Below, piece by piece: positions 10,890-22,238 of a stretch of DNA of 61,426 nucleotides. This DNA is from Chara braunii (lineage: Eukaryota > Streptophyta > Charophyceae > Charales > Characeae). The stretch lies in contig BFEA01000313.1 in assembly GCA_003427395.1 (NCBI GenBank), forward strand, positions 965,773-1,027,198, given 5' to 3'. A program made the translations under genes and the position numbers. The first letter of the stretch is position 1. Each line of letters opens with the position of its first letter. Below the pieces are notes generated by a model. It was not told the DNA's origin. It searched no databases and was given only the letters and a program-made list of their open reading frames with translations.

Positions 10890-11432
10890 TTGAGCTTCGA
10901 AGAGAGGAAAAGTTGTTCTGAAAAAGGTGTGGATGTCCTAAGAGTAAGGAATGAGACGAAACCAGGACGGGTTCTGCTCGAGAATGTTTTCTCAATGAAA
11001 TGGGAAGATAGATTTGAGATTACGAAGCACTTGAGGGAGGTTGTGCCTGTGTTCATTGATTCGAAGTGGGTATCACCACAGCCAAGGCGGCGGTTGTACT
11101 GGACGAACATCCCCCGTCCTGAGCAAACGCTTGACATTGAGTCACATCCAGAAACTTCCCTACAATTTATTATCAACAATGCCAAGGCATATAATGCGAA
11201 AACCAATTGTGTTGTGACAACAAATTGTCATCCTGGGAATAAAGCCAGCATGCCAGTAGTTAAGTACATGAAGCAAGGAGAGTCTCGTCTGCTTCATGTT
11301 ACTGAAGTCGAAAGAATTATGGGCTACCCTGATGGGTATACAGAGTTGACTGAAGAGGAAGGTCGTGTCTCGATTGAGGGAAAGATAAAGAGGCAGAGCT
11401 ATGATGAAAATGAGCAACCTGGTCTAAGCTGA
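10890..11432 (+). pseudogene. DNMT3/DRM-like cytosine-5 DNA methyltransferase C-terminal fragment
   Basis: 180 aa, frame 0. Residues 26-36 (GRVLLENVFSM) match cytosine methyltransferase motif VI (ENV; the E is at residue 31). Residues 54-75 (VFIDSKWVSPQPRRRLYW then TNIP) match motif VIII. TTNCHPGNK at about 110-118 matches the TT-R/N segment of DNMT3. HVTEVERIMGYPDGYTEL at 136-153 matches motif IX. A DNMT3-type enzyme methylates cytosine in DNA de novo. The S-adenosylmethionine motif I, the catalytic PC motif IV and the terminal motif X are absent, so this piece cannot be active alone. It ends at TGA 11,430-11,432, 220 bases before the PPT. It is therefore inside the element between integrase and LTR, the position described for captured methyltransferases in charophyte gypsy elements. 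A trapped host gene fragment is the alternative. Confidence 0.75.
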
Positions 11433-11651
11433 GGGAGAAAAGAGAAGCCGAAGAAGAACCCTGACTTCCGCATACCCTCCTCCGTCCCTAGGGGCGGAAA
11501 GCTAAAGAAGAACCCGAGAAAAGAATGGGAAAGGACGAAAGGAACCCTGACAAACTAACTACCCATCCCGCCCCACTCCCCTTCTCCATCTGACTATCAC
11601 CCCAAAATCCCCACTGACTTTGGACTGGTGCGCGATGAGGACATCACGAAT

Positions 11652-11665
11652 GAGTGGGGAGAATA
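11652..11665 (+). promoter_or_regulatory. Polypurine tract of element A
   Basis: GAGTGGGGAGAATA directly precedes TGTCGGGACT, a canonical TG start for an LTR. Element B has the same AGTGGGGAG core before its own LTR on the minus strand (49,311-49,330). The PPT primes plus-strand DNA synthesis. This position places the methyltransferase fragment inside the internal region. Confidence 0.65.
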
Positions 11666-11667
11666 TG

Positions 11668-11687
11668 TCGGGACTTGTGAGTCCCGA
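11668..11687 (+). promoter_or_regulatory. Perfect hairpin at the LTR 5' end
   Basis: TCGGGACT and AGTCCCGA (8 bp) separated by TGTG, beginning 2 bases inside the LTR. It could serve integrase recognition or be a structured U3 end. The function is not known. Confidence 0.6.
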
Positions 11688-12149
11688 ATGACTTCCCGTC
11701 ACTCAAGAGACTGTATATGACCGATTTGTGCACGGCAGAGAAAACCGGAGGCAGGAATGCTGGAAGAATTGAAGGCGTGAGTAGAGGCATTAGGGAGCTA
11801 GAGGCTGGCCAAAGTCGTCAGGACCGCCAAGCTGGGAAGAAAACTGCCTATACAGGGAGCGGCAAAGGATTGTGAGAGAATAGCAAAGGCAACCCTTTCC
11901 CCGGAAACAGAGCGGGACCGCAAGGAAAAATAGTAGTAACGCAGGGTGTGCGCGGCAAAGAGAGAGAAGAAGCAGGAAGGGATAGGACNTAACGCGCCAA
12001 CGTGACACGGCGGCAAGAGAGCCAAGGAGGCCACAGGCTAGGCTGGGACCAACGTCTGGAAAAAAGAACGGTGTGCGGACGCGAAGGGAACAAGGGAAGG
12101 AGACCGTCGTGAGGCGGAAAATGCGTCAGGTACATCAAGAAGGGGTGTG

Positions 12150-12400
12150 GTGCCGGCGGGACAAAGTGTCGGGGACCACATAAGACCGAAGGACGGTGCG
12201 GTGCTGTCGGAACAAAGTGGCAGGGACCGCACGGGACGGAGGGACGGTGTGGTGTCGACAGAACAAAGTGTCGGGGACCGCGTGAGACCAAGGAAAAGAC
12301 GTAATGTCGGCAGGCCGAAGCGTCAGGGACCGCGTGGGCCTAGGCAAAAATTGCGGTATCAGCGGAACCACTGGCAGGACGGGTATTGACGGGATAAAGT
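12150..12400. repeat. 51-bp tandem repeat in LTR A
   Basis: Units start at 12,150, 12,201, 12,252 and about 12,303, with a decayed fifth at 12,356. Core phrases are GGAACAAAGTG and CAGGGACCGC. GC-rich. Overlapping ORFs on both strands are by-products of the repeat. Confidence 0.75.
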
Positions 12401-13934
12401 ATCAGGAGCCGCCAACGACGCTGAAGGCCGAAGACGTCGGCGGAATAACTCGCAACCGACTCAAGGGGGGCGCATGAGAGCGGGTCGTCGCCCGGGGTGA
12501 CGCCGGAAAGAGGGAATGGATTAAGAATAATAAGAAAGTGAGGATGAGTCGGGTGCTGACAAAAGTTGTCGATGGAACAGAAGAGACGGGCGCGATACGG
12601 GAAAGACGGCGGGGTGCCTAGGATGCCCCAAGGGGATCCTGGATCAAGTGTATTAACAATAAAAATAAAATGGTGTCAGGCGGGCGGCACTGTCCGGGCC
12701 AGGGGGGACCTCCGCGACAAGCGCCGGCGAGAGGTGTCAACGGAAAAGAGAAGAGGGAGTAGCGGCAGTGAGGGGGCCGACCAGCAGTTCGGAATATTCC
12801 AGACCAGCCAGGCCAAGAGGAACGAAGTTCTGAGGGCCTCGCATAAGGAAATGGCTGGCCAGGAAAAATCGGAGCAAGGGGGCGCCTCGAACTGGGAGTG
12901 GCAGCAGCCAAAAGAAGCCCCCTAGTGCCTTGGGGGTGCCACTACTGCAATCCGAGGTATAACGGCCACATGCTGGCTGCAAGATCAGACCTTGGGTGGT
13001 GTCCAACAGCTAGAAAGAGGAGAGATAGTTGTTGGACACTTGTCCCAACAGAAATAAGAGAGAAAAAAGGAAAAAAGGGGAGAAAAAGGGGGAGAATGAG
13101 ACAAAGGATGAGGAATGGGTGGAGGAGAATGTGCCGCCAGGTTGGGACTGCAGCGGTAGCGACCGGCAGGTCTCAATGATAACCTCATCCCTCCTAGATC
13201 CTAGGAGGGCAGGCCGGATTGCAGAGATATGGCCCTTGGGGCATTATCTCTGCAATATCTGAATTTAAGCAACAAAAATAAGGAAAAATGTTGATTTGAG
13301 TTGGCTGGTTTTCTTTTGGGCCATAGATCTGAGATCTGATCTTGTGGAGGAGGGNATCTAGCCGTTTTTTGTGGGCTAGCACAAAATGGCTAGCTCCGGA
13401 ATGAGTTGGCAGCAAATTGGAGGGAAAACAAAGAGAGGAACAAGACAAAACTGCGTATTTGGCCCAAGGATTGGGCCATAAACACCAAAACAAAATTGAA
13501 AANTGAAGCAAAAGGCTCAAATTTGGAGCAAGGGGAGCTTGGGGGTGGCTCGGAATGATGGGAACCATGGATCTCCGCCAAATCCAAGGCTGAGATTTGT
13601 GCCGCCACTTGGNAAAATGCAACGGTCTACCCAAAAGAGGCCTAAACCAAGAAATAAACGAAAANTGGGCCTCTAGACCNTCAAATTTCAGTAAAGGCAG
13701 CATTTTGGGTANTGGTACCCCNAAAGGCANCTCTTTTTTAAATGAAAAGAGGCCGGGGTAGGCCAAGGGGTAGTCCGAGGAGGTACCAGCCNCTCGGGCT
13801 GCATGTACCTGGCCAAAATNAGGTCCNGGTACCTCNAGATANGCCAAAACCGAAAATTTGGCCTTGGGGGTACCTCGGTCCACCTAGAGGCACTTGGGGA
13901 AGCCTAGAGGTTGGGCGGTGCACCAGTTTCAGCC

Positions 13935-13981
13935 TACATAAGCTGAGGGTGCAGGCCGCCACTCTCATTTGAGCATGAGAG
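13935..13981 (+). promoter_or_regulatory. Candidate LTR A promoter and transcript-start hairpin
   Basis: TACATAAG (13,935-13,942) lies 25 bases before CACTCTCATT (13,960-13,969). The plus-strand promoter candidate in LTR B has TATAAAA 24 bases before the identical CACTCTCATT. The A start region folds as CTCTCAT-TTGAGC-ATGAGAG (13,962-13,981), a 7-bp stem. If correct, R and U5 would hold the downstream minisatellites. Confidence 0.35.
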
Positions 13982-14354
13982 GAACCCATGCTGCCAAAAT
14001 GAGTCTATGAGAGATTCCTAGTGGAGTATATCAAGGGAGAGAGAGTCGGAGCTTGCCTGGCTATGGTGATAGGGCTGAGGAAGAAGGCCTAGAGGCTAGG
14101 AGGAAGCAAGGAGAGTGGTCCGCCACAACCCCCAGGCAGGGAGGTAGGAGGAGAGGCTGAAAGGGGTCCCCTTAACCCTTCTAGAGGGAAGGACTCCATA
14201 GTCTTAGAGGTAGGAGCCAACCATAACTCGAGAGGAGGTGTGAGAGGAGGAGGAGAGAGCTTGGGAGGTGGGGAAGCCATACCCAAGGGGCTAGAACCAA
14301 GCTTGGGATCCCATTATCTAGAAGACCAGCAAGAGGTGAGTGAGAGAGGAGGGA

Positions 14355-14525
14355 ACTCTCTCCTCCTTCTTCCTTCTTCTTCTTCCTCTTCTTCCTCTTC
14401 CTCTTCTTCTTCTTCCTCTTCCCCCATCTCCTTCTTCTTCTCCTTCTTCTTCCTCTTCCTCCTCTCCTCCTTCCTCTACCCCCTCTTCTTCCCCTTCTTC
14501 TTCCTCTCCCTCTTTTTCATCTTCT
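14355..14525. repeat. (TTC)n/(CTT)n microsatellite
   Basis: Almost pure pyrimidine tract of CTT, CCT and TTC triplets, which produces serine/proline and poly-Glu shadow ORFs. No coding evidence. Confidence 0.9.
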
Positions 14526-14529
14526 CCCC

Positions 14530-16034
14530 CTCTCAATCTTATGTTTTTGCTGATTTGGATGCTTGTAGGTGTTGCGATTCATCTTGGGATACTTCGGTGA
14601 TCTTTCCCCTAGTGTAGATGCTCTCAATCTTGTGTTTTTGCTGATTTGGATGCGTGTGTGTGTTGCCCTTCATCTTGGGATACTTCGGTGATCTTTCCCC
14701 TAGTATAGATGCTCTCAATCTTGTGTTTTTGCTGATTGGGATGCTTGTAGGTGTTGCGATTCATCTTGGGATACTTCGGTGATCTTTCCCCTAGTGTAGA
14801 TGCTCTCAATCTTGTGTTTTTGCTGGTTTGGATGCTTGTGTGTATTGCGCTTTATCTCAGGATACTTCGGTGATCTTTCCCCTGGTGTAGAAACTCTCAA
14901 TCTTGTGTTTTTGCTGATTGGGATGCTTGTAGGTGTTGCGATTCATCTTGGAATACTTCGGTGATCTTTCCCCTAGTGTAGATGCTCTCAAACTTGTGTT
15001 TTTGCTGACTTGGATGCTTGTAGGGGTTGTGATTCATCTAGGGATATTTCGGTCATCTTTCCCTTAGTGTAGATGCTCTCAATCTTCTGTTTTTGCTGAT
15101 TGGGATGCTTGTAGGTATTGCGATTCATCTTGGGATACTTCGGTGATCTTTCCCCTAGTGTAGAAGCTCTCAATCTTGTGTTTTTGCTGATTTGGATGTT
15201 TGTAGGTGTTTCGATTCATCTTGGGACACTTCGGTGATCTCTCCCCTAGTGTAGATGCTTTCAATCTTATGTTTTTGCTGATTTGGATGCTTGTGTGTAT
15301 TGCGCTTCATCTTGGGATACTTCTGTGATCTTTCCCCTAGTGTAGATGCTCTCAAACTTGTGTTTTTGCTGATTGGGATGCTTGTAGGTGTTGCGATTGA
15401 TCTTGGGATACTTCGGTGATTTTTCCTCTAGTGTAGAAGCTCTCAATCTTGTGTTTTTGCTGATCTGGATGCTTGTGTGTGTTGCGCTTCACCTAGGGAT
15501 ACTTCGGTGATCTTTTGGTTGTCCTTGATGCATGTATATGTTGCGATTCTTTCTAGAATACTTCGGTGAACTTTCCCCTCGCTGGATTGCTTCCAAACTC
15601 ATCTTTTGGCTGTCCTTGATGCATGTATATGCTGCGATTCATTTTGGGATACTTCCGTGAACTTTCCCTTTGATAAACTGCTTTCAAACTCATCTTTTGG
15701 TTGTCCTTGATGCATATATGTGTTGCGACTCATTCAGGGATACTTCCGTGAACTTTCCCCTTGATAGAATGCTTCCAATGTCATCTTTTGGTTGTCCTTG
15801 ATGCATGTATGTGTGGCGATTCATTGCGGGATACTTCCATGAACTTTCCTCTTGTGTAGATGCTCTCAATCTCATCTTTTGGCTGTCCTTGATGCATGTA
15901 TGTGCTGTGATTCTTTCCGGAATACTTCGGTGAATTTTCCCCTTGTGTAGATGCTCTCAATCTTGTCTTTTGGCTGAATTTGATGCTTGTGTATGTTGCG
16001 ATTCTTTCTGGGATACTTCGGTGAACTTTCCCCT
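14530..16034. repeat. 91-bp minisatellite, about 16 units in two subfamilies
   Basis: The unit is anchored on CTCAATCTTGTGTTTTTGCTG, then GATACTTCGGTGATCTTTCC. Spacing of 91 bp is exact at many units (for example minus-strand starts at 14,809, 14,900, 15,173, 15,264 and 15,355). From about 15,510 a second subfamily takes over (CATCTTTTGGTTGTCCTTGATG) with the same period. 91 is not a multiple of 3, so every unit shifts frame and no protein repeat is possible. The array runs into the gap. Confidence 0.92.
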
Positions 16035-16606
16035 NNNNNNNNNNNNNNNNNNNNNNNNNNNNNNNNNNNNNNNNNNNNNNNNNNNNNNNNNNNNNNNNNN
16101 NNNNNNNNNNNNNNNNNNNNNNNNNNNNNNNNNNNNNNNNNNNNNNNNNNNNNNNNNNNNNNNNNNNNNNNNNNNNNNNNNNNNNNNNNNNNNNNNNNNN
16201 NNNNNNNNNNNNNNNNNNNNNNNNNNNNNNNNNNNNNNNNNNNNNNNNNNNNNNNNNNNNNNNNNNNNNNNNNNNNNNNNNNNNNNNNNNNNNNNNNNNN
16301 NNNNNNNNNNNNNNNNNNNNNNNNNNNNNNNNNNNNNNNNNNNNNNNNNNNNNNNNNNNNNNNNNNNNNNNNNNNNNNNNNNNNNNNNNNNNNNNNNNNN
16401 NNNNNNNNNNNNNNNNNNNNNNNNNNNNNNNNNNNNNNNNNNNNNNNNNNNNNNNNNNNNNNNNNNNNNNNNNNNNNNNNNNNNNNNNNNNNNNNNNNNN
16501 NNNNNNNNNNNNNNNNNNNNNNNNNNNNNNNNNNNNNNNNNNNNNNNNNNNNNNNNNNNNNNNNNNNNNNNNNNNNNNNNNNNNNNNNNNNNNNNNNNNN
16601 NNNNNN
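16035..16606. other. Assembly gap (572 N)
   Basis: Unresolved bases between the 91-bp and 80-bp arrays, most likely unassembled minisatellite. Any ORF spanning it is artificial. Confidence 0.98.
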
Positions 16607-16870
16607 CCATCCTCACCCCTTGCTGTAACCCGTGACATGCGGTGTGTGTATGTGTATGTGTTGCAGTCCTGGTAATCCAGTTCACTCCATCCTCACCCCT
16701 TGCTGAAACCGGTGACATGCGATGTGTGTGTGTGTATGTGTTGCGGTCCCGGTAGCCCAGTTCAGTCCATCCTCACCCCTTGCTGTAACCCGTGACATGT
16801 GGTGTGTGTATGTGTATGTGTTCCAGTCCCGGTAGTCCATTTCAGTCCCTCCTCACCCTTGCTGAGACCG
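16607..16870. repeat. 80-bp tandem repeat
   Basis: CCATCCTCACCCCTTGCTG recurs at 16,607, 16,687, 16,767 and (variant) 16,847, exactly 80 bp apart. Each unit includes a (TG)n run. Confidence 0.9.
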
Positions 16871-17035
16871 GTGCCTCCCAGAAGTGATGTATGGTGTGTG
16901 TGCCTTACTTCCGGGACTTGAGGTCGTAACCGGCGGTGAGCCGGGGGCGCGGGTAGGGGGGCAATACGGGCTAAGGATCGCCTTGCACCTATCCTCTCAT
17001 CATTTTCACCACTATTTTCCCGCCTCAAGTCTTCT

Positions 17036-17923
17036 TCCACCTCCTTCACCTACGCCCATCCACCATAGTCAACCTTCACCTACCTTCTTCCACCTCCTTC
17101 ACCTACGCCCGTCCACCATAACCAACCTTCACCTACCTTCTTCCACCTCCTTCACCTACACCCGTCCACCATAGCCAACCTCCACCTACCTTCTCCCACC
17201 TTCATCACCTACACCCGTCCACCATATCCAACCCTCACCTACCTTCTTCCACCTTCCTCACCTACACACGTCCACCATAGCCGACCTTCGCCTACCTTCT
17301 CCCACCTTCATCACCTACACCGTCCACCATAGCCAACCCTCACCTACCTTCTTCCACCTTCATCACCTACACCNGTCCACCATAGNCAACCTTCACCNGC
17401 TTTCTTCCACCTCCTTCACNTACACCCGTCCACCATAGCCAACCTTCACCTACCTTCTTCCACCTCCTTCACNTACACCCGTCCACCATAGNCAACCTCC
17501 ACCNACCTTCTCCCGCCTTCATNACTTACACCNGTCCACCATAGCCAACCTTCACCTACCTTCTCCCATCTTCGTCACCNACANCCGTCCACCATAGCCA
17601 ACCCTCACCTACCTTCTTCCACCTTCATCACCTACACCCGTCCACCATAGCCAACCTTCACCTACCTTCTTCCACCTCCTTCACCTACACCCGTCCACCA
17701 TAGCCAACCTCCACCTACCTCTTCCACCTCCTTCACCTACGCCCGTCCACCATAGCCAACCTTCACCTACCTTCTTCCCCCTCCTTCACCTACAACCCGT
17801 CCACCATAGCCAACCTCCACCTACCTTCTCCCACCTTCATCACCTAGACCCATTCACCAATAGCCAACTGACACCTACCCTCTTCCACCTCCGTCGCCTA
17901 TGACCATCCACCATAACCGATCA
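17036..17923. repeat. 53-bp minisatellite, 3' LTR copy
   Basis: Same unit as at 1-683. The part from 17,268 matches the window start almost base for base, apart from an extra 32-bp unit fragment in the left copy (about 405-436) and scattered changes. N bases sit at the same relative positions in both copies. Confidence 0.85.
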
Positions 17924-18043
17924 CCTCGCACCTTCTTCTTCTAGCACCTCCCTCATCCACCCGAAGGTCGTGAGGATCGCAAGGGGAGTACACGGGATTT
18001 TGGGTAGAGGCAGGTCAGGGGGGCAAGGTCGATTAGGATGCGA

Positions 18044-18111
<68 letters not shown>

Positions 18112-19257
18112 CCTCCATTCCTTCAAACTCTTTAACCCTTACCTCTTCCCCCACTCCTTCCCCTTCATGGCATGTGACTAAACTCTACCCTCCCCTGTTA
18201 CATTGCCAGGGAACGAACGACAAAGAACTTGATCCTCACTTGGTGGAAAGCGAGGGCAAGGGAAGGGCAGTCGGTCCCTTGTGCCACCAAGAAGGAAAAG
18301 CGCCGGACTGTTGTGGGCATTGGAGAAAGCGGAAAGGAGTGTTGTTTTTGTAACGAGATCAGTTGGACTCAACCATCTTCCCCGACTGCTTGACTAAGGT
18401 GAAGGCATGGTTTGCTTGAAGGAAGGGGAAAAACAACCTAAGGAACGTCAGAGGCAAAAGAATCTTAGGCTTGTGGGAAGGGGCGATGTGTTGACCCCAA
18501 TGGGGATTGTACTTGGGCCTCTCGTCTTGTGTGGTCTTGTGCAGGTAAGTGGGCAGAGCAATCTGATCGGGGTTGGATCCGCAGACGAGGGCGAGGGTGG
18601 GAGATCGGATAAAGGGAAGGACTGAGAACTCGCATAAATTATGAATGTAGGATGGGGTTGATGGTTGGATGCTCGGGGGGGGGCATGGTTGATGACTAGG
18701 ACATGGCTCGTGTGAAGGTTGCATGGAATGTCTCTCTTGCGTGCAATGCGACGCCCGGAAGGACTAATGGCGGTCTCGGATAGGTGGATGCAATACTAGG
18801 GGCTCGAGCAAAAAAATACAGCGGCTAGGGGTCCGGGCGATGCCATCCCACCCCGAGGATGTCGTAGGGACTGTCTCGAGCCACCAGACTTAGTGAAAAA
18901 GTGCTTGGCCCAATGGATGACGCTTGGTCTGCGCACGGTAAGAAGACGAATCCTCAACGAACCTCTTGGACTGCTTGCGTATTGGAAGGAGCAATTGCTT
19001 GGTCAAACTTAGCTGAATCGAGAAAACGCCACGAGTGCCCGAAGAGCTACCATCTTGACGCGAGAGTGGAGCTACATCCCCCAATGTAAAGCCCTCTTGC
19101 AAATGGCCCATCCCCATCCATCTCAAAAGCACTAGGTGGGGGTGCCCCCGGGACGAACGACCCTCGCCCTGAACATGAGCGTGGGCGGGTCGAGCTAAAT
19201 GGGACCCGCAGTGGGGTCGACCAAGGCTCGAAAGTCCTTCAAGGTAAGGCCCCTACA
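17924..19257. other. Flanking DNA with (CT)n microsatellite, no gene seen
   Basis: A (CT)n run occupies about 18,046-18,106. The rest has mixed composition, with no ORF or RNA motif I can support. A one-base-register ORF over the CT run is an artefact. Confidence 0.5.
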
Positions 19258-19800
19258 ACGGGCTACAACGTCCAGCCATAATAACTCTAAAAAGCAAAAG
19301 GTCAAAGGGGATCCTCCTTTTCTCTCAATGCAGAACTTACTTAATCACTACTATGCACGGCCTCAATGGGTCGTGCGGACATAAGAAGTATGATGTAAAA
19401 GTTATGAGATAAGAGACGATCACTCTCACAATCACGGTGTGGCTTCCTTCAAATATATATACATATGATCATAAGCAAAACCAAATCTGGATGTCAATTC
19501 ACCGAACATACCTGCAATCACATCAAAAATTCACATCGACAGAGCACACACTACATGGGGTCAACTTCAACCATTCTCTGCACTCACAGCCCTTTGCCTT
19601 ATCCACATAAAACCCCAACCTTTGTCCAACCTTCCAAAATAAAACACTTTGTCCTTTTAAAATGGTCATTCAATAAAGTCCGGGTAAAAACCCAAAAGAA
19701 ACATTTCAATCCACAAGGGCTAAGGCTTTTAGGTTGAGGAGCGAGAATGAATTAGAGTTGAACCGGAAACCGACCTGCTATCAAAAGATAACAGAGTAGC

Positions 19801-19816
19801 GATCCTTTGAAGGATC
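19801..19816. promoter_or_regulatory. Inverted repeat GATCCTTTGAAGGATC
   Basis: Seven-bp arms around TG, conserved in the second copy near 33,592-33,607. It precedes the hairpin array. Confidence 0.5.
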
Positions 19817-20519
19817 AGGCTGAACAGATCAAGCCTTCAATCGTATGGGGAAACCTGCATCACATCACAGGCCAAAAAGAACCACTACTATGTCCATGCC
19901 AAAAGGAGAATACTTCCAGTTCGTAACCTACCTCCTCTACTAGTCTCATTGTCATCTCCCCTTACTAGTACAAAGTCACTGAGCATCCTTGCCAAGTATC
20001 TCCTAACTAGAAATATTCTAACTCCTCAAATTCTACGAAATTTTGGCAGCGCTTCCAGTAGGAAAAGTGCCTTCGAAGAATTCCTATGAGTCTATATATG
20101 ACTAACTCTTTCAGATTTATAGAAATTTTGGCAGCGCTTCCCGTAGGAACAGGAGGCTGACAAGTTTTATACAGAGCTGAAAGCAGAAGGACAAAGCAGA
20201 GCTATACTTGGGACTAACTTCTGACACTTGTTTGGTAGTTAGAACTGAAGATAGTTTACACGATCCCTTTCAGAAGATGGTATCGTGAGCTATTGTCAAT
20301 TATATCTTCAAGTAGGGTCAGTCCTATCTTTATCCCAAGCTGACTCCAACACTTGGCGAGCATCTAAGAAGCTAACCTATCGAAGAAACGCCCCAGAGTG
20401 AGAGCCCACAAGCATGCATAAACAAACATCTCTCACAATCCCACATCAGTTCGGCCCAAGTAGTTCGTTACATCTCTCAGTTCCTTTCCTTTTTAAATCC
20501 CCCTTTCCTATGGCATATG

Positions 20520-21800
20520 ATCAGACTCACCTTAATTGAAGGGTATGTCTAGTTTCCCTAAATAACAGATAAGGTACGCACATCTGGACTGCCCTAACCC
20601 TAGGGTGTGACCAACATAACATGAACTGTATACGTACAACATATGACCAGAATGCCCTAACCCTAGAGTACGTCTGACTTTTGCCTAACTGACAATATGA
20701 AGCATAGGATTGGGCTGCCCTAACCCTAGGGTGTGCCCGACCTGCCCTAAACAGGGTTGCATATGGCATAACATTAGACCATCCCTACCCAGGGGTAAGC
20801 CTAATTTGACTGAACATAAGCACAAACGACAAAAAGTTGGACCGCCATAACCCTAGGGTACATCCAACTTACAGCACATTAATGATAAAGGCATATCACT
20901 AGGCCGCCTTAACCCTAGGGTACGCCCAGTTAGCCATAACATTCTAAGTTACATAAGGCAATGAGATCAGGCTGTCCTAACCCTAGGGTGTGTCTGACCT
21001 GCCTGAACAAGCATAAACACCGAAACGTTGGACCGCCCTAACCCTAAGGTACGTCCAACTCACATTTAACGACAAAGGCTTTCTGCTAGACCGCCCTAAC
21101 CCTAGGGTATGCCTAGTCAGCCATACAACAGTTAATATGACATACATACTTACCCAAACTTTATGTCTTTCCTTCTCTTGTTAGGCAGTCGATCGGACCT
21201 TTCCAATTAATGGAACTTCCGATCCTGCCTCATGTTTAGAATCGGAAATAAAAATACGTTTATACTAACACTCTGCTCCTTAATGTTATCATGAGCATAC
21301 AACTGAACCGCCCTAACCCTAGGGTACGTTCAGTCTGCCCAGTTACCTTCTTTTTATTCTTCATCGATCTTTTTTTCTTCCTTAGTTCGACCTGACTTAC
21401 TGACTGGCTTTCCCTACCCAGGGTGCCCGGTCTGTCAGAAGTATAAGTTCAAATAATATATGTATCAAGTTTTATACTCTTGTTTGACCAATTAATTCAT
21501 GGCTCATGGCTAAGCCGCCCTAACCCTAGGGTACGCTTAGTCTTATGACTTTGTTCCAAAAAAAAAAAACATGCACCTCACACTCATTAAAACAAACAGC
21601 AGGAATCTGAGCCTTCCCTACCCAGGGTGCCCGTCCTCTTGTTCAGAAACCCTCAAAGAAAACAGCGACTGATTCATCCTACCCGGGTAGGACCAGCCAT
21701 AAAAGGGTCATTCACACAGCCCAACAACCATTAATAAAACATAGCACTTAGCCCACATCCACCCGGAGGGGCTCAGCCTTGGGTTGACCCGGTCAAAGCA
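20520..21800. repeat. Array of about 17 hairpins with compensating stems (copy 1)
   Basis: Short hairpins occur every 50-100 bases. Most have an outer stem of 5-7 bp, a small internal loop, an inner stem CCCTA/TAGGG and loop ACCC. Outer stems differ but pair: GTTGGAC/GTCCAAC (21,027-21,059), ACTGAAC/GTTCAGT (21,302-21,334), CTAAGC/GCTTAG (21,510-21,540). One member has wholly different sequence but the same shape: GGCAG..GATCGGA with TCCGATC-CTGCC (21,184-21,229) and inner TTCC/GGAA. ATTAG/CTAAT near 20,786-20,817 has the inner core CCCTACCCAGGGG. Paired change of both arms suggests selection on structure or hairpin-based amplification. Function unknown. Confidence 0.7.
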
Positions 21801-22238
21801 TGCAAGACGCCTTTCTCCTGCCTTTCCCTAATTCATTCTGTCTGAATTCGCTCAAAGGATTATCTGATTTCTCATACATATTTGTTTATTTAACCTTTCA
21901 CAAAGTATGTCATGACATACATAACAAAATAAAAAAGTAATAAACTTTCATAGTTGTATTCAGATACCTAAAGGAATAATAGTTAGGGGAAAGGATCACA
22001 TGCGTTAGACGAAACTTATACTTGAAGTTCCCTGATACCTGAAGTTCCCTGCCTCCAGAACTCCGCCTGGGCTCCGGCAGAGCTCCCGCAATCGGTGGGT
22101 GGACCTCCCACAAGTTCTTGTTGCGGTCCTACGGGTTGCAATCCCGCCTGCTGCCTTCCTCTCGTAACCTCTGACTAGACTTAGAATAAGAAGGATAGAA
22201 GGAGATAAGTCAGACTCTCGAGATCCAAGAGAGGGAAC

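Larger units (their letters stand above)
11666..17923 (+). mobile_element. 3' LTR of element A (about 6.3 kb)
   Basis: Starts TGTCGG after the PPT and ends CCGATCA, giving near-inverted ends (TGTCGG against CCGATCA). Only its final 650 or so bases can be compared with the 5' copy (1-679), and they match with few differences. The interior is mainly minisatellites: 51-bp, (TTC)n, 91-bp, 80-bp and 53-bp arrays. There is a 572-N gap. Isolated Ns also occur between 13,300 and 13,850. 12,400-13,930 shows no supportable gene. The start is inferred because the 5' counterpart lies outside the window. Confidence 0.55.

Noticed and set aside
12566-12925. 119-aa plus-strand ORF in LTR A
   Set aside because: Low-complexity basic composition in purine-rich DNA, with no motif and no second copy to test.
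14240-14617. Serine/proline-rich and poly-Glu ORFs
   Set aside because: Translation of the (TTC)n tract on both strands.
14530-16034. CRISPR array
   Set aside because: The whole 91-bp unit is repeated with gradual divergence. There are no unique spacers or cas genes, and the context is eukaryotic.
15781-16718. Long ORFs across the gap
   Set aside because: They consist mostly of unknown residues translated from the 572 Ns.
20520-21800. Interstitial telomeric repeats, because CCCTAACCC recurs
   Set aside because: The motif never occurs in tandem. It appears once per unit, as inner stem and loop of a hairpin, with 50-100 bases of other sequence between units.
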